From Anthonomus grandis grandis (lineage: Eukaryota; Arthropoda; Insecta; Coleoptera; Curculionidae): DNA of 64,000 nt. Position 1 is the stretch's first letter, and each line of letters opens with the position of its first letter. The notes below the pieces were generated by a model. It saw only the letters and a program-made list of their open reading frames with translations, did not search any database and was not told where the DNA came from. Where the stretch lies: assembly GCF_022605725.1 (NCBI RefSeq), contig NC_065549.1:16034114-16098113 (forward strand), in the 5' to 3' direction. The translations under genes and the position numbers were made by a program. Below are positions 33,048-45,000 of the stretch, piece by piece.

Positions 33048-36000
33048 CGTCGGCTTGCAGCAAAAACTCACTAAGTCAACATTTTCAGATTTTGAAATTT
33101 TGATAAATATCACTAAGTCTAATGTTGTTCTATCACTGAACCAAATATTAAACGCTTAAAAACTCACAAAATACCAAAAAAGAAGTCCATAAAAATCACA
33201 CTAAGTCATTAAGCCTGTTTTGAGTTCATGTAAAAACTCACTAAGTGACTTAATGAGTTTTATATAATAAATGTGGTGCCATCACTGGGACTTTTTAAAC
33301 GTCAAAATAAAATTCTGTTTTCTAACCTACACATTCTTAGATTAATTTATTATTTTTGTTGTACCGTAGTGTGAATATAATTTGACTTTTCTCAGTGATT
33401 ATTTGTTTAGAAAATGTACTCAAACCGCACAAATAAGTTACTCCAACTGGCATTACGGGGCAAAAACCAAGAAGGTAATGTACCTACTAATTTTTTTGCA
33501 ATAGTACAATATTTTACAAACACACATTTTGATAATAACTGTTTTATTTATTAAGATAATGGATGTCAAAATATTATCACAAATGATGAGCCGAGCATTG
33601 GAAATGAAAATATTTTAAATAATATTCCAAATAGAGATATAACTGACACTAGCGCACAAGAGTTATTTGCAGATAATATTGGTAAAATTTAGCTTTTGTT
33701 TTTATGTTTATTTTAGGAAATCCCTTTAATTAACAATCATTCATAAAACTGTTTTTTTTTTAAATACTATTTTCTCTTTAGAAATATATATTAGGTCTTT
33801 ACTATAATCTTTCTGTATTTTTAAGAAAATATCCCACCAGCGCCAGCGGTCAATAATGAATTCGAAAATGTAAATCAATCAAATGAACTCGTGCCATTAT
33901 CTGCTATTAAACTTATGGACGAAAATGTTGAAATCTTTGTTCCCGAGGAATTTGAAGCTTTAATTAATAATGCTGGTAAGCATTTTTCTATTGTAATGGT
34001 AACTATTTTATATGTACAGTTTTTGTTTTTTAGTGCTAGATTACTACTTATATTGTATTTTTTTTAGTTTGTGATGTGTCTAAACTGGAGAATAATAATG
34101 AATTGCAAAATCAAATGACCACACTTCATTGCCAAACACTTTTGAGTATGACACTGTCAGAAATATTAAATGTTTAGAACCAACTACCTTAGGTAATTTT
34201 TTCAGTATTTAAAAGAATATCAAATATTAAAACAGTAAATTTATTTGTAGCAAGTCCACAACCTGATCAAAAAGTTACAGAATACATTGTAGATGAAAAT
34301 AGCGAATTTTTGATCGAAGCTTCTATAACAAATAATCAAATTCAAAATTTAGGAAAAAAATTATTGAATCTACCTTATTCCTCATCAGACGAAGAAACAG
34401 ATGACTCTTCACTTGATCTTTTTTCTTTAAGGCATCGTCTTCTAAGGAAGAGAGTGACAAAAACTTACGATAATGGTCGCTGCAAGAAAGTAATAACAAG
34501 ATGGAGGAAAAGTGATCCAGCTAAATGGAATAGAAACGAATATAAAAGAAACATGAGTAAATGTCTAGAATACTCAACAACCAAAGGGAGAGTACGACCG
34601 GCAAAAACTCCTCAGAATAGCTCCTGTGGGAATTTATGTAGATTCAAGTGCACCACCATATTTGATGAAGACGATAGAAAACAAATTTGTAAAGAATACT
34701 GAGGACTTAAAGCTTATGAGCGCAAAATGGATTTTATTTTAAGAAATGTTGATGTAGAGGAGCCTCAAAGAAGACCAAGGAAAGGTCAAAATAGCAAGAT
34801 AAGATCAAATGCAAAAAAATACCATTTTTATAAAGGTACTAACAAGATAAGAATTTGTCAATCATTTTTTATGAAAATGCTTAATATAAATAATGGTCCT
34901 ATTTTGACAGCTTTTAAAAAGAGAAATTCTTTGGGTGTATTCAAAGGTAAAGATGAAAGACGAAAAAAAGCTTCTGTTAATAAAACTTCCGATTCTGACA
35001 TAGATATTGTAAAAGCCCACATTGCAAGTTTTCCAACAATGGAAAGTCATTACAATCGAAAATCTTCAAAACGACTCTATTTAGATCGTAAGCTATCAAT
35101 CTCAAAGATGTATTTACGACCTATACCGGGCCTACTGTTTAAAGAATAATTTTAAATCAGTTTCTTCCCATGCATATAGAAAAAATTTTTGCACATCTTA
35201 TAATATTTCTTTTTTTTAAGCCAAAAAAAGATCAGTGCGCAACTTGTAATCGGTATTAAAATTCTAACATTCAAGACCGCTGTAACTTGGAAGATACATA
35301 CCAAAATCATATTACTCGGAAAAACGAAGCAGCCCGATCAAAAGAAATTGATAAAGCTGCTTTGGAAGACATTATCATGGTTACGTTCCATTTACAATCT
35401 CTGTTACAGATTCCATCTTCCGATGTTTCACCGATGTATTACAGCCGAAAAATTAATATGTATAACTTAACTATTTATGAAGCTCCAGAACCACACAGAG
35501 CATACTGCTTTGCATGGACTGAACTACATGGAAAGCGAGGTAGCTGTGAAATTGGAACATCACTGTATAATTGCTTTATAGGCTTAAAGCCGGACACGTA
35601 ACCTTATATTCGGATACATGCGATGGACAAAACCGAAACCAGAATATTGCTGCTCTATTTCTTTATATTGTTCAAACAACTGCGGTTGATATCATAGAGC
35701 ATAAATTCTTAGAAAGTGGCCACAGCTACATGGAGGTTGATTCCATGCACAGTGCCATTAAAAAAGAGAAAAAATATCAATCAGTTTATGTAGTCAATGA
35801 CTGGATAAGTATTTTTAAACGAGCTAGATCCAAACGTAACCGAAATAAATTTGGAGATCCATTCATCACCAAAGAGTTTAAGTTTAATGAATTTCTTAAT
35901 TTACTGGATTTGTCCAAGACTTTATTTAGAAATAAGACAACTGATTGTAATAATGATAAAGTAAACTGCTTGAAAGTAAAGTGCTTCAGATTTCAGAAAA

Positions 36001-36695
36001 TACAGCCTGGTATTCTTAAATACCGCTATGATTATTTTGGTGAATATAAAAGCAATAATATTGAAAGAAAATCGAGAGCCACTCAAAAAATTGACTATAG
36101 TACCTTGAAAATAAGCAAGTTGTACAAAAATATGCTGCCAATATCCGTTAAAAAAAAGAAGACCTTTTAAAGTTATGCGAAAAAGGAGTGATACCTAATG
36201 AGTACCACGGTTGGTATAAATCGCTGCCAATAAGCACAATATTGAATGATGTAATTCCTGAACCTGGATATTCTGACTCAGACGGGGAGACGTTTTAGTT
36301 CATAGTTACATTATGTTTAACAACATTTATTATTAGGTTTTGTATTTTTTTTAATAAAAAAAGGTATATTACCAAAAAAAGTTTACTAGTTTTTCAACAT
36401 CAAGTTTATTTATAAAAATTAACTCATTAAGTCAGTAATTTTACAATATTTCACATAAAATAAAAACTCACTAAGTCACATTTTATATTTTTCTATCCAA
36501 TTATTGATTAACAAAATACTACTTTTTCATTATTATTTTACTGTTAGTTTTGAAATAACACACAAAATCATATTTTATTGCCGGAAACTAAAAACTACAA
36601 AATGATTTTTTCCCAAAACCACCGGCATTAGTAAACAATTGATTTTTCCAGAAACTATCATTTTTGACTTAATAAGTTTTTGCAGCAAGCCAACG
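33048..36695 (+). mobile_element. DNA transposon 2 of the SDxCxGQNRN (DUF7869-like) type
   Basis: The left end is CGTCGGCTTGCAGCAAAAAC followed by TCACTAAGTCA. The reverse-complemented right end is CGTTGGCTTGCTGCAAAAAC followed by TTATTAAGTCA. They pair over about 32 bp with only a few mismatches. Both ends abut ATAT (33044-33047, 36696-36699), again a self-complementary 4-mer. The subterminal motif ACTCACTAAGTCA recurs near 33066, 33111, 33197, 33235, 36421, 36463 and, inverted, 36665. The copy at 33235-33259 is doubled head to head. The interior is filled by one multi-exon gene on the plus strand. The ends differ in sequence from those of transposon 1, but the design is the same. Confidence 0.75.
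33414..36298 (+). pseudogene. multi-exon putative DDE-type transposase of transposon 2, decayed
   Basis: Introns with good signals separate exons at about 33414-33474 (MYSNRTNKLLQLAL), 33556-33681, 33826-33975, 34069-34192 and 34251 onward. Frames join across them. Exon 4 has a one-base shift. The long last exon has a TGA in place of a Trp codon at 34700, frameshifts near 35115 and 35215, another near 35580, and one near 36150. Recognisable blocks in order are DEDDRKQICKEY, CQSFFMKMLNINNG, FPTMESHYNRK, KDQCATC, VTFHLQSLLQIP, YSDTCDGQNRN, HKFLESGHSYMEVDSMH, and an acidic tail ending DSDGETF. The first presumed catalytic Asp (AFDL in transposon 1) is His here. A poly(A)-signal-like AATAAA follows near 36352. 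This protein is inactive, but its full gene structure is legible. Confidence 0.65.
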
Positions 36696-36719
36696 ATATG
36701 TACCTATATCTTCAATCAC

Positions 36720-37180
36720 TGTGAATATATTTGGGCTAATAACATTTGACTAACTGAACCTAATACTGATAATAATGGATTGCAAAAATAATATTTAATA
36801 TTAGTCAGTGTCATCGTATGTCATCGAAAAACTTTTTCTTGATTTGATTTGAAATTGATACGTAACTTACCTAGTTGTGATAAATATTGAACAATGATTT
36901 ATTTAATTGAAGAAAGGGTAGACGTAAAACTTTCGAATTAGATAAAGTATCAAAATTTAAGGTCTTTATAAAAGGCATCTATTGATAGCGATTATTAACA
37001 TTTTTTAATATTTACTCAACATAATATCTTGAAGTACCTCAAGTGCTTTTGGTCTTTTATAAATTCAAGGCATAATATGGTAAATGCAAGCAAAATGCAA
37101 GCAAATGTAATTTCAAGATGGTTGCATCATTGATCCTTAGGAAATTGGAGACTACTTTGCAGAATTTTTGAATCTGTATA
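36720..37180. other. AT-rich spacer
   Basis: Nothing recognised between transposon 2 and the next reverse transcriptase remnant. Confidence 0.4.
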
Positions 37181-37182
37181 TG

Positions 37183-38200
37183 TCTTGACAGCTGATAATT
37201 CTTTTCTGATAGGAGCTGAAAACCCTAAATTTAATTGTAATCAATGCATTTCGGATATCGAAAATAACAGTAACGTAGTTCTTATAAAACTTATTGATCT
37301 AAAGGTATATAAAGGTTATGGTCCAGATAAGATTTCACGTATATTTTCTAAAAAATGTAGCCCCACATTATCATAACCATTTTCTTACATTTACAATTAC
37401 TCCCTCAAAATTAAATATGGAAAATCGCCAATATAATACCATTTTGTAAGGGAGTAGATCGACCTCATATTATAAAATACATCTTTGGTCTAAATATTAT
37501 GGCAAAAATATTTGAATCAATAGTTGTGAATGATGGCAACCTTTTCAATACAACCTTATAAAATCAGCATGGTCTTTATAAGAGTCGGTCTTGCCAAACA
37601 AATTTGACAATCTGTTCAAGCTATGTTGTTAATACCTTAGATAAGGTTCAGGTTGACGTAATTTATTTTGATTTTAAAAAAGTCTTTGACAAAGTGGACC
37701 ACAATATCTTGCTACATGAATTCAGGTCCTATGGTATAAGTCGCCAATTATGGTTCTGCAGCAATTTAATTTAACGAAAACAGACTATGAAAATCGTGAC
37801 TATCAAGAGACATAGAATGGACTTTGGTGTACCCCAAGAAGCGCATATGGCTCTATTTCTCTTTGAGTTGTTTGCTAATGACATCCCAATTTATTTTAAA
37901 AATTTATTATGCTTAAAACTTGCAGGCGATTTAAAGTGTTTTAAAAGGATATTTAAACAAAATGGACCTTAATCTTACCAAATAAAAATCATAACATTGT
38001 CAAGAAACACAAACCAGAAAAGTAAATAATGGTTCAGATAATAAGGCGGCAAACCTCATTAAAAATCTCGGTGTATTGTTTGATTTTGAATTTAGGTTCA
38101 CTGCTTATATGGGTCATATAATTAGCAAAGCTTTTTAAAATTTAAAATTTAGATTTAGAAGATTTAAAAAATGTTAAAGGTTTTAAAAATTTATTTTTCC
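37183..38200 (+). pseudogene. non-LTR reverse transcriptase, heavily decayed
   Basis: Pre-RT text (KVYKGYGPDKISRIF) lies near 37310. RT region A reads VDVIYFDFKKVFDKVDHNIL near 37655. Then come FGVPQEAHMALFLFELFAND, a degenerate FADD equivalent read as LAGDLKCF, and the post-RT block NLGVLFDFEFRFTAY near 38070. At least four frame changes and several stops occur. The motif order is right, so this is one continuous decayed copy. Confidence 0.6.
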
Positions 38201-38224
38201 CTGGTTAAGAGCCACTGTTTAGCT

Positions 38225-38610
38225 GCTGTTTAGTGGGGTCAGTACGTCTTTAGTGTTCTCCTCTACGGAGTAGAAATCTGGAGTCAGCAAGGCTGCCACC
38301 AAATACTTAGAGGCATTTCAAATATTGTGCTACCGACGCACGTTACGGGTCTGATAAACATAGCATACAACTAACATCACGATTTTTGACAGGCTCAAAA
38401 AAGACAAGGAAATTATTACTACCGTAAAAAACAGAAAACTGGCTGGCTTACTAATAAGTAGTAATAAGCTGCAACAGCTACTTTGGCCAACTAATGATAT
38501 TGCCCAGCGTATATCCTGGCTGACCAATCTTAGAAAATGGACTGGCCTAATATGAAGTGACCTATTTCGAGCTGCAGTGAATAGGCATTGTTAGAAGAAG
38601 AAAAGATAAA
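38225..38610 (+). pseudogene. RTE-type retrotransposon C-terminal fragment
   Basis: Across two frames it reads SVLLYGVE, then ATKYLEAFQ and YRRTLRVSD, then KKDKEIITTVKNRKLAG, RISWLTNLRKWTGL and DLFRAAVNRH. This is the standard C-terminus of RTE-like elements that are abundant in insects. It immediately follows a different retroelement remnant, so it is a separate insertion. Confidence 0.65.
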
Positions 38611-38614
38611 ACAT

Positions 38615-39420
38615 GATTATGGGCTTCATGAATTTTGATAGAAGATTGGAGTTTTGCGAACTAATTTTCCAACGTACAATCAACAACGCAAATTTGTTAT
38701 TTAATATTTAATATAATTGAAATTAAATTAGATCAAATATTATAAATTTTAAATTAAATGACATAACTGTCGATAGATCTGTAGTGACCCGACTCCATAC
38801 TTGTTTCGAAATTTCTTTATTCATGGAAACTTGACGGGCCAGACGTACTTAGAAACGTTTAAAAGTACAATAGAGCTACGAATTACAGCAATATAAAAAA
38901 TACATTAATTAGACGTTTTTAGACACCCATTTCTCGAGTGGATTACCAGATGACACTCCATTGAGTGACCGCTGAGATCTCCGGACTTAAGTTCTTTAGA
39001 TTGATTTTTTTTGTGGGCATTTGAAAAGTAAAGTTTTTAGTACGAAGCCAGATTCCATTTAAGATCTTCGGGAGCGGATAATAGCTGAATGTAGACAAAT
39101 AACTCAAGATATGCATATGCTTGTATATGTGAGGAATAGATTTGAACAAAATCCTTATTATTGCATCGAGGTAAATGGGCACTTTAGTACTTATTACCAC
39201 ATTGACCTACCTGTTTATTGCAAATGAATTTTTACTTTAACTTTATTGTAGAGTTTTAAAGTCTTGTGACTATAGGAACTATAATGATTATTATTTTTAG
39301 CATATATTCCATCGTTATTACATTTATAGAATTTTATAATAAAATCAAATAACACCACAACGATTAAACATCGGTATAAATATTATTATACAAAAGTTAT
39401 TAAAAACTTCACGGATAATC
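38615..39420. other. AT-rich sequence, no supported gene
   Basis: The weak minus-strand frame at 38943-39200 has no domain. Text around 38830-39080 (TTTCTCGAGTGGATTACC, GATCTCCGGACTTAAG) resembles the 'IEWPPRSPDL' region of a mariner-like transposase on the plus strand, but is too decayed to call. Confidence 0.35.
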
Positions 39421-39424
39421 TATA

Positions 39425-39545
39425 AACTAAAAAAAATGGGATTTCTATTTAAAAATCTAAAGTGTAAGGCAATATCTTATTTTTGGTATTGTGCGGCTGT
39501 AGATGAAAATACGTCAATTTCAATTTATTTAGTCATGTTCAGAAA
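39425..39545 (+). repeat. ACAGGGTG-linked dispersed repeat, copy 2
   Basis: AAGGCAATATCTTATTTTTG and CGGCTGTAGATGAAAATACG match the reverse complement of 32840-32910 at most positions. The ACCCTGTA motif itself is degraded here. Both copies are non-coding. Confidence 0.45.
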
Positions 39546-41640
39546 TTACATTGTAACTTTTACATAAGCCCACAAAGAAAATCATAATAATTGTATCTCA
39601 AGTCAAAAATGTTTTAATAATAATTTAAAAATCTTTAGATCCAGGAATAAAATACAGGTCTGGTACATGATGTGTTGATGTGTTATAAAAATGTATATAA
39701 AAGGTAAAAGATATGCGGTACAGATATGGCACAGTATAGACAACTAACATAAGTTACACATCATACACTTAAACACACAAAGTTTGTTGAAAAATTTTAT
39801 GGAAATAAAGTCAGATCTATTTTGGGATCTTCAGAGACGAGAGTAAGCCACCCTTAAATCATTACCATGTCGGGTTGGATAGTTGTGGATATGATGGTGG
39901 CTCTCAAAAAGGCCTAAGTTACTTCTGACATAAGAAATATAAGCATCCATATGATATAAGCAGATGGAAAGGTCAGGATATGAAGTTTTGAAAACACCTA
40001 CCACCACTCCTCTCTGTAACCCATTCCAGAAGCAATTCCTATTGCTCTTCTTTTTAAAGCAAATTCAACGTCCCCCTAGGAATCAAAATTAACGTATCCG
40101 AGCGTTTTTCTTAAAACATACGAGAAGAGTCACAAGCAGGGGGACAACAACCTTTTCAGTGGGCCATAGATTATGGAGAAACTGTGACTAAAAAAAATAT
40201 GTTACTGGAAAATGTAAAAAATTTGGCAACGCGCCAAGGTCATTGGGGGACACTTAGCCTCTTTCGAGCGGTCCGTTGGATTTTAACCACAGTTGGTTGA
40301 TAGTTTTATCATCCTTTGGCACACTCAATAAACTCCTCACGTTGATAAGTATAACCGGTATTTTGATGTAATTGATTGGTTTGTGATTTTTCTTTCCTTT
40401 TTTTACATGGTTAATACGATCACTGTTAACGTTTTTATAAAAATCATCCAAACTTGCCAAACCGTCAAGTGTTAGTTGACCTCGATCAGGGCCATGGTAT
40501 AGACCGCTTTAATGCAATGTCAAAGAATGACGTCACAAATTGTCCTACTTTTTTACCACACTTTTGAAAAAAAAGTGTGGTAAAAAGCATAACCAAAAAA
40601 AGCATAACCAAAACCGCTTAAATGTGTTCGGTAGTTACTAAGCCTTTCTGGTATTTACTAGTTTTCTTAAAAATGGCTACTAATGAATTATTTTGACATG
40701 TCCGGTTATACTAGAAGTGTATGTCAACTTCGTTAATTTAAATGAAATACTATGTAGATTAAAGAGCGATGAAACTAAAAAATGGCAATTCTTAGCTACC
40801 TCTTCTGGCTTTTAAAAGGCAAGGTGGAAAAGAAAAAGTCTTTTTAAATTGTAGTGGGACAGTCTAAAGTAATATCCTGTTCATTTGAAGATGGAACCAC
40901 CAGCAAGACAATTTCTTTAAATTATTTCATATTTGCATTATCCTCGGTTTATTGTTCTATCTTATACTATTCCTAGAAATGGAACAAGGGTACAATGGTT
41001 TTTTCTTAAATTTATTAAAGATAAATACGAAATTTTACTCTGCTGTGGGTAAGTATTTTAAATACTATTGATATTTTATATTCATTATAATTCAATCAGT
41101 CCCTAATAGTATATAATGACGAAATTGTTGCCCATATGAATCAAATATTACCTTGAGATCAACCTGCTATAGTAAGTAGTTCGGCTAACAAAGGCATAGT
41201 AATTGGTAATAGTAAAAGTGACGTAGGCGTCCGTTCGTTTACCTAAATATATTAGCGTTTGCAATGAATGAATGATTTACATATGTACCTGGAATTTCGA
41301 TATAATGGACCTGGTTTGACAAGACAGAATAGAAATTCAATCAAATCTTTTTACGTAAAAACATAATTTTAATAATTTTCGAACTCAAAATGGCAGATAA
41401 ACGCCATTTTGGAAAAAAATTATCATTTTTACAAATTTAGTATTTATCATAATTTTACTGTGAAGAAGAAGTTTAAAAAGTTTAAAAAGTCCTTTAATAC
41501 CAAATCTTATAACCTAGAACAGGCAACAGTGGTAGAACAGTCTACCGATACCGTCAGTAGCTGACGAACATTATCTAGGTCTGCGACATCGTGTCTATTT
41601 CTATTCTGACGTTCAATTCTACTTGCAAATTTCATGAAAA
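39546..41640. other. AT-rich sequence with one perfect hairpin, no supported gene
   Basis: A short minus-strand frame at 40254-40460 shows no domain. At 40550-40587 TTTTTACCACACTTTT and AAAAGTGTGGTAAAAA form a perfect 16-bp inverted repeat with a tiny loop. It is followed by two copies of AAAGCATAACCAAAA. No other structure was identified. Confidence 0.45.
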
Positions 41641-41881
41641 ATGGATTATATTACAAATAAACCTGATTTAAAAGCTAAAGCAACCTTTGGTCAGCGCAGA
41701 CCTAGAAAGATGTTTCTGTTTCCAAAAATTAGATCTACCATTGTGCGACCATTCGCCATATACCAAGATTCCAACTAAGGTCAACTTACGAGTAGGGTTT
41801 TCCGCAGCATCGAGAAAGATCGGAGGCACTACTGACTTGGAAAACTGTGAACAGAAAGAAGTAAAAAAAGAAGATGAAAAA
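41641..41881 (+). other. unassigned small open frame downstream of the WD40 gene
   Basis: An ATG at 41641 opens MDYITNKPDLKAKATFGQRR, rich in basic residues, and stops near 41776. A second frame starting inside it continues to 41881 with KIPTKVNLRVGFSAASRK and an acidic-basic tail. A single shift between them would give one protein of about 80 residues. Base composition is less AT-rich than the flanks. I recognise nothing, and the segment lies tail to tail with the WD40 gene. It may be a decayed small gene. Confidence 0.25.
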
Positions 41882-42026
41882 TAAAAAAAAGAAGCAAAAG
41901 AAGAAGTCGTAAAAGAAAAAGAAAAGTGGAAAAGAAACTTTTTAATTTTATTGTTCCTTTGCTTAGTACTTAAAATCAACTAAATTAAAAAAAATATTTT
42001 TAGCTCTAAGTATTTTCAATTAAATA

Positions 42027-42032
42027 TTTATT
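42027..42032 (-). terminator. polyadenylation signal of the WD40 gene
   Basis: AATAAA on the minus strand lies about 50 bases beyond the stop codon at 42080, the expected distance for a short 3' untranslated region. Confidence 0.5.
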
Positions 42033-42079
42033 AAAGGCAATAATTAAAATTAAATATAAATATAGAAATCATAATTTCA

Positions 42080-45000
42080 TTAGATTGTTTCGTCGTCCAC
42101 CCTTATATTATTCGGTACATCTATTGGCACATCAGGAACTTGAATTGGTTTAGGTTGAGGCATAATTAGGTGCTGGTAGACAGGTATATATGGGAACGAG
42201 GTATCAAATTTGACTTCCTTTGGAGTACTCAGGCGCTCAAAAACGTTATAATTATGACCTAAAATTGGATCCGAAAGACGTGCCCCGTAGATTTTACTGT
42301 GATCGACATGTACAAGATCCTTTTCTGCTTGCTTCTGGAGCTGCTTAAAGGTAAGGCGTTTTGGAAATGAACCACCGCTTAAAACCCGTAAGGTTGTGGA
42401 GCTTCCAACTCGTTTAATATCTGGAGGAATAGTGTATTCAAAATCATCGGGGAGGTTGCCATCCTGGGGAATAGGCTTCCAAGGCTTAAAAGTTCCAATG
42501 GTTTGTAAATAACGACCAGCCAGCGTCCACATTCTGGTACTAAAGTCTGCGCTGCAGCTTATTAAAATTCTACTATCTTCAAGATAAGTCAATCCAGATA
42601 CCGGCATAAAATGGCCTTTATAGCTATTCAATAATATTGGAAAAGGTTGATTCGCGACCATTCTGCTAGCTCTTCCGATAAACCTGTCGCCCCACATAAA
42701 CGGAAACATTAGTCTGTACTTTGGCAAGCAAATATGCTCCTGGTTTTCGGGTAACATGCAGTAGTTCTTCATAAGCCAAGTTTTAATGTAGCCGGCAGTC
42801 GTCCCAGTAAACAAAAATTCATTATTAACATCTGTAGTCATAGCGATGACATAATCACCAGCCTTATGTACTGCATTAAATGACGTGATAAATCCTCCTG
42901 AGACATGATGATTCCAAACTTGAATTACGCCATTTTCCAAGGAAACTAATAAGGTTCCCACTTCAGGTTCAGTTTTTCTTGCAGATAAAAATAGCATACA
43001 GTGAACGGCAAGTCTCCGTAAATTGAAACATTCTTCGGGCATTTGGATCATAGACATTCTTCCTTTGCGACCCATGACTTTTGGTCCGCTTAATGTTTTT
43101 TCCTGTGGCGGAAGTAAAGTAACTCGTTTGGAACTCTGAGATGCAATACTTTGCTTGCACACCATTGACAAACGATTAGCATATTTACCAAATGAAAAGC
43201 TATCTGAATGCTTGTCTTTATTTTTCTCTACAGTGAAGTGAATTTTAATCCGTTCAGTGGGGTTAGACACAATAAATTTTTTATATGGTTGTCCTGTTTC
43301 GAGACGCCAAAGAAGTAGCTCTCCCACATAAGAGGTAGTTGCCAATGATTCAGGAACTCTCACTGCTGCTGCGCTAATATCCTCAGAATGCCGTAAATCC
43401 CAATTTTTACTAAATGCTCCTTCTGGACCTACTGCCTCACCGGTATCCGCAAACTCGGTTACTCTTTTATTCCACCCCATCGCTAATATTCTGTTGTTAA
43501 CCCAAATTACGCTCTGAACTTCACACCAGGTTTCAATGTTCATATTTCGTAAGCAGGTCCCTGTATTAAAGTTCCAAATTTTAAGAGTACCGTCGTGGGC
43601 TCCTGTAAGAAGCCGTTGATATCCTGGGTCAAAGGTGGCAGCAGTTATTTCAACGCTCATAATTTCACCATGTAACATTCTAGTATGACCTTCTTTAATT
43701 ACTAGCAACCTTCTTCCATCCCATGGGTTCCACACTATAATATAACTATCCAACCCACATGTAACAATTACTTTAAACAGCTTATTGTACAGCACTACAG
43801 AAACCGCACTAGAATGAGTATTCCCATCAGTATGCTCACTACTTTGTTTTGGACTCAATGGTATAACTGCTATCATACCACTTGCAATAATCCATTGTCT
43901 AGATTCGGGATTATATAAGGCGGTTAACTCACTTCTTTCGCCTAGTTCTTGGGGTAATTCTAGGTATGTTTGTAAACATGTCTGTACAGCAATATCCCAA
44001 ACCTTGATGGATTTATCTTTTGATAAGCTATATAACATTTTTCCATTATCTTGGAATACCAGCTGGACAATACCGGTATGATGCCCATAGAATAGGCAAG
44101 TAGGTCGATGTGGTACAAATGGATTCCAAAGTCTAATTAAACAATCTGGACTTCCTGTGGCAACAATATGTGTTGTTTCCTCTAAGGCAAAGCACCACAC
44201 ACCAGCAGTAACTTTGTAAGTATAGACATTTTTGCTGTCTGTTACATCAGTCATTAAAAGACCCGCTTGTGGGCATTGGGAACATGAAACAGCACTATGA
44301 AGGATGGAGCAAAATGAAACCTGACGGACGTAATCTGTATGTAGATTCGGGTACGATGCTGCTCTAAAATGTGGAACTAATCCTTTAACAATCGCTGACC
44401 ACCTTACATGTAATAATGGTATTCCAGGCTGAGATCTAAACGGTCCTCTAGCAAACGTATTTATATAAAGTACGGTTACCCCTCCACCCATATCGCCAAG
44501 AATTAATTTCGATTCTGTATTGGGATCTTCGTAGAATTTGTAATGCATTGTATATACTGCATATTCTAGAGTTGTGATCATTACACGAAGTTCAAATTTT
44601 CTTGCAGACGTATCATAAAACCGTATATCTCTTTCACTTGAGGAAGTACATATTACGCTAACGTCTGGCAAAACAGCAAAATCAGTAACCCAAGTTGACT
44701 GAATTTTTAATTCAGGACATGTCGACTGAACTTGTCGCTCCGGAGTCATATCCAAAGTCCAGTAATTAATTACCCCGTCGTGGCTACAAGTCATTATACT
44801 GCCGTCATGCCATGACCATGTTCTATCAGGCTTGACCGTCGGATAAAACGTGATGCGGTTAATAGTGTGTCTATGGTTACTTTTTACTAGCGATGGACCA
44901 AGAGGTATAGGAGCTGCCAAAGTTTTGTATTCAGTGCTTACTTCTTGTAGTTCAAATCCAAGAATTAAATAGGATATAAATTCGTCCCATGTCACCATAC

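Noticed and set aside
32929..33159. Open frame across the TA microsatellite
   Set aside because: It is created by the repeat and overlaps the left end of transposon 2.
41668..41979. Minus-strand Ser/Phe-rich open frame
   Set aside because: It is the reverse of a Lys/Glu-rich run and shows no domain.
42969..43160. Short minus-strand open frame inside the WD40 gene
   Set aside because: It overlaps the WD40 coding sequence in another frame and has no domain.
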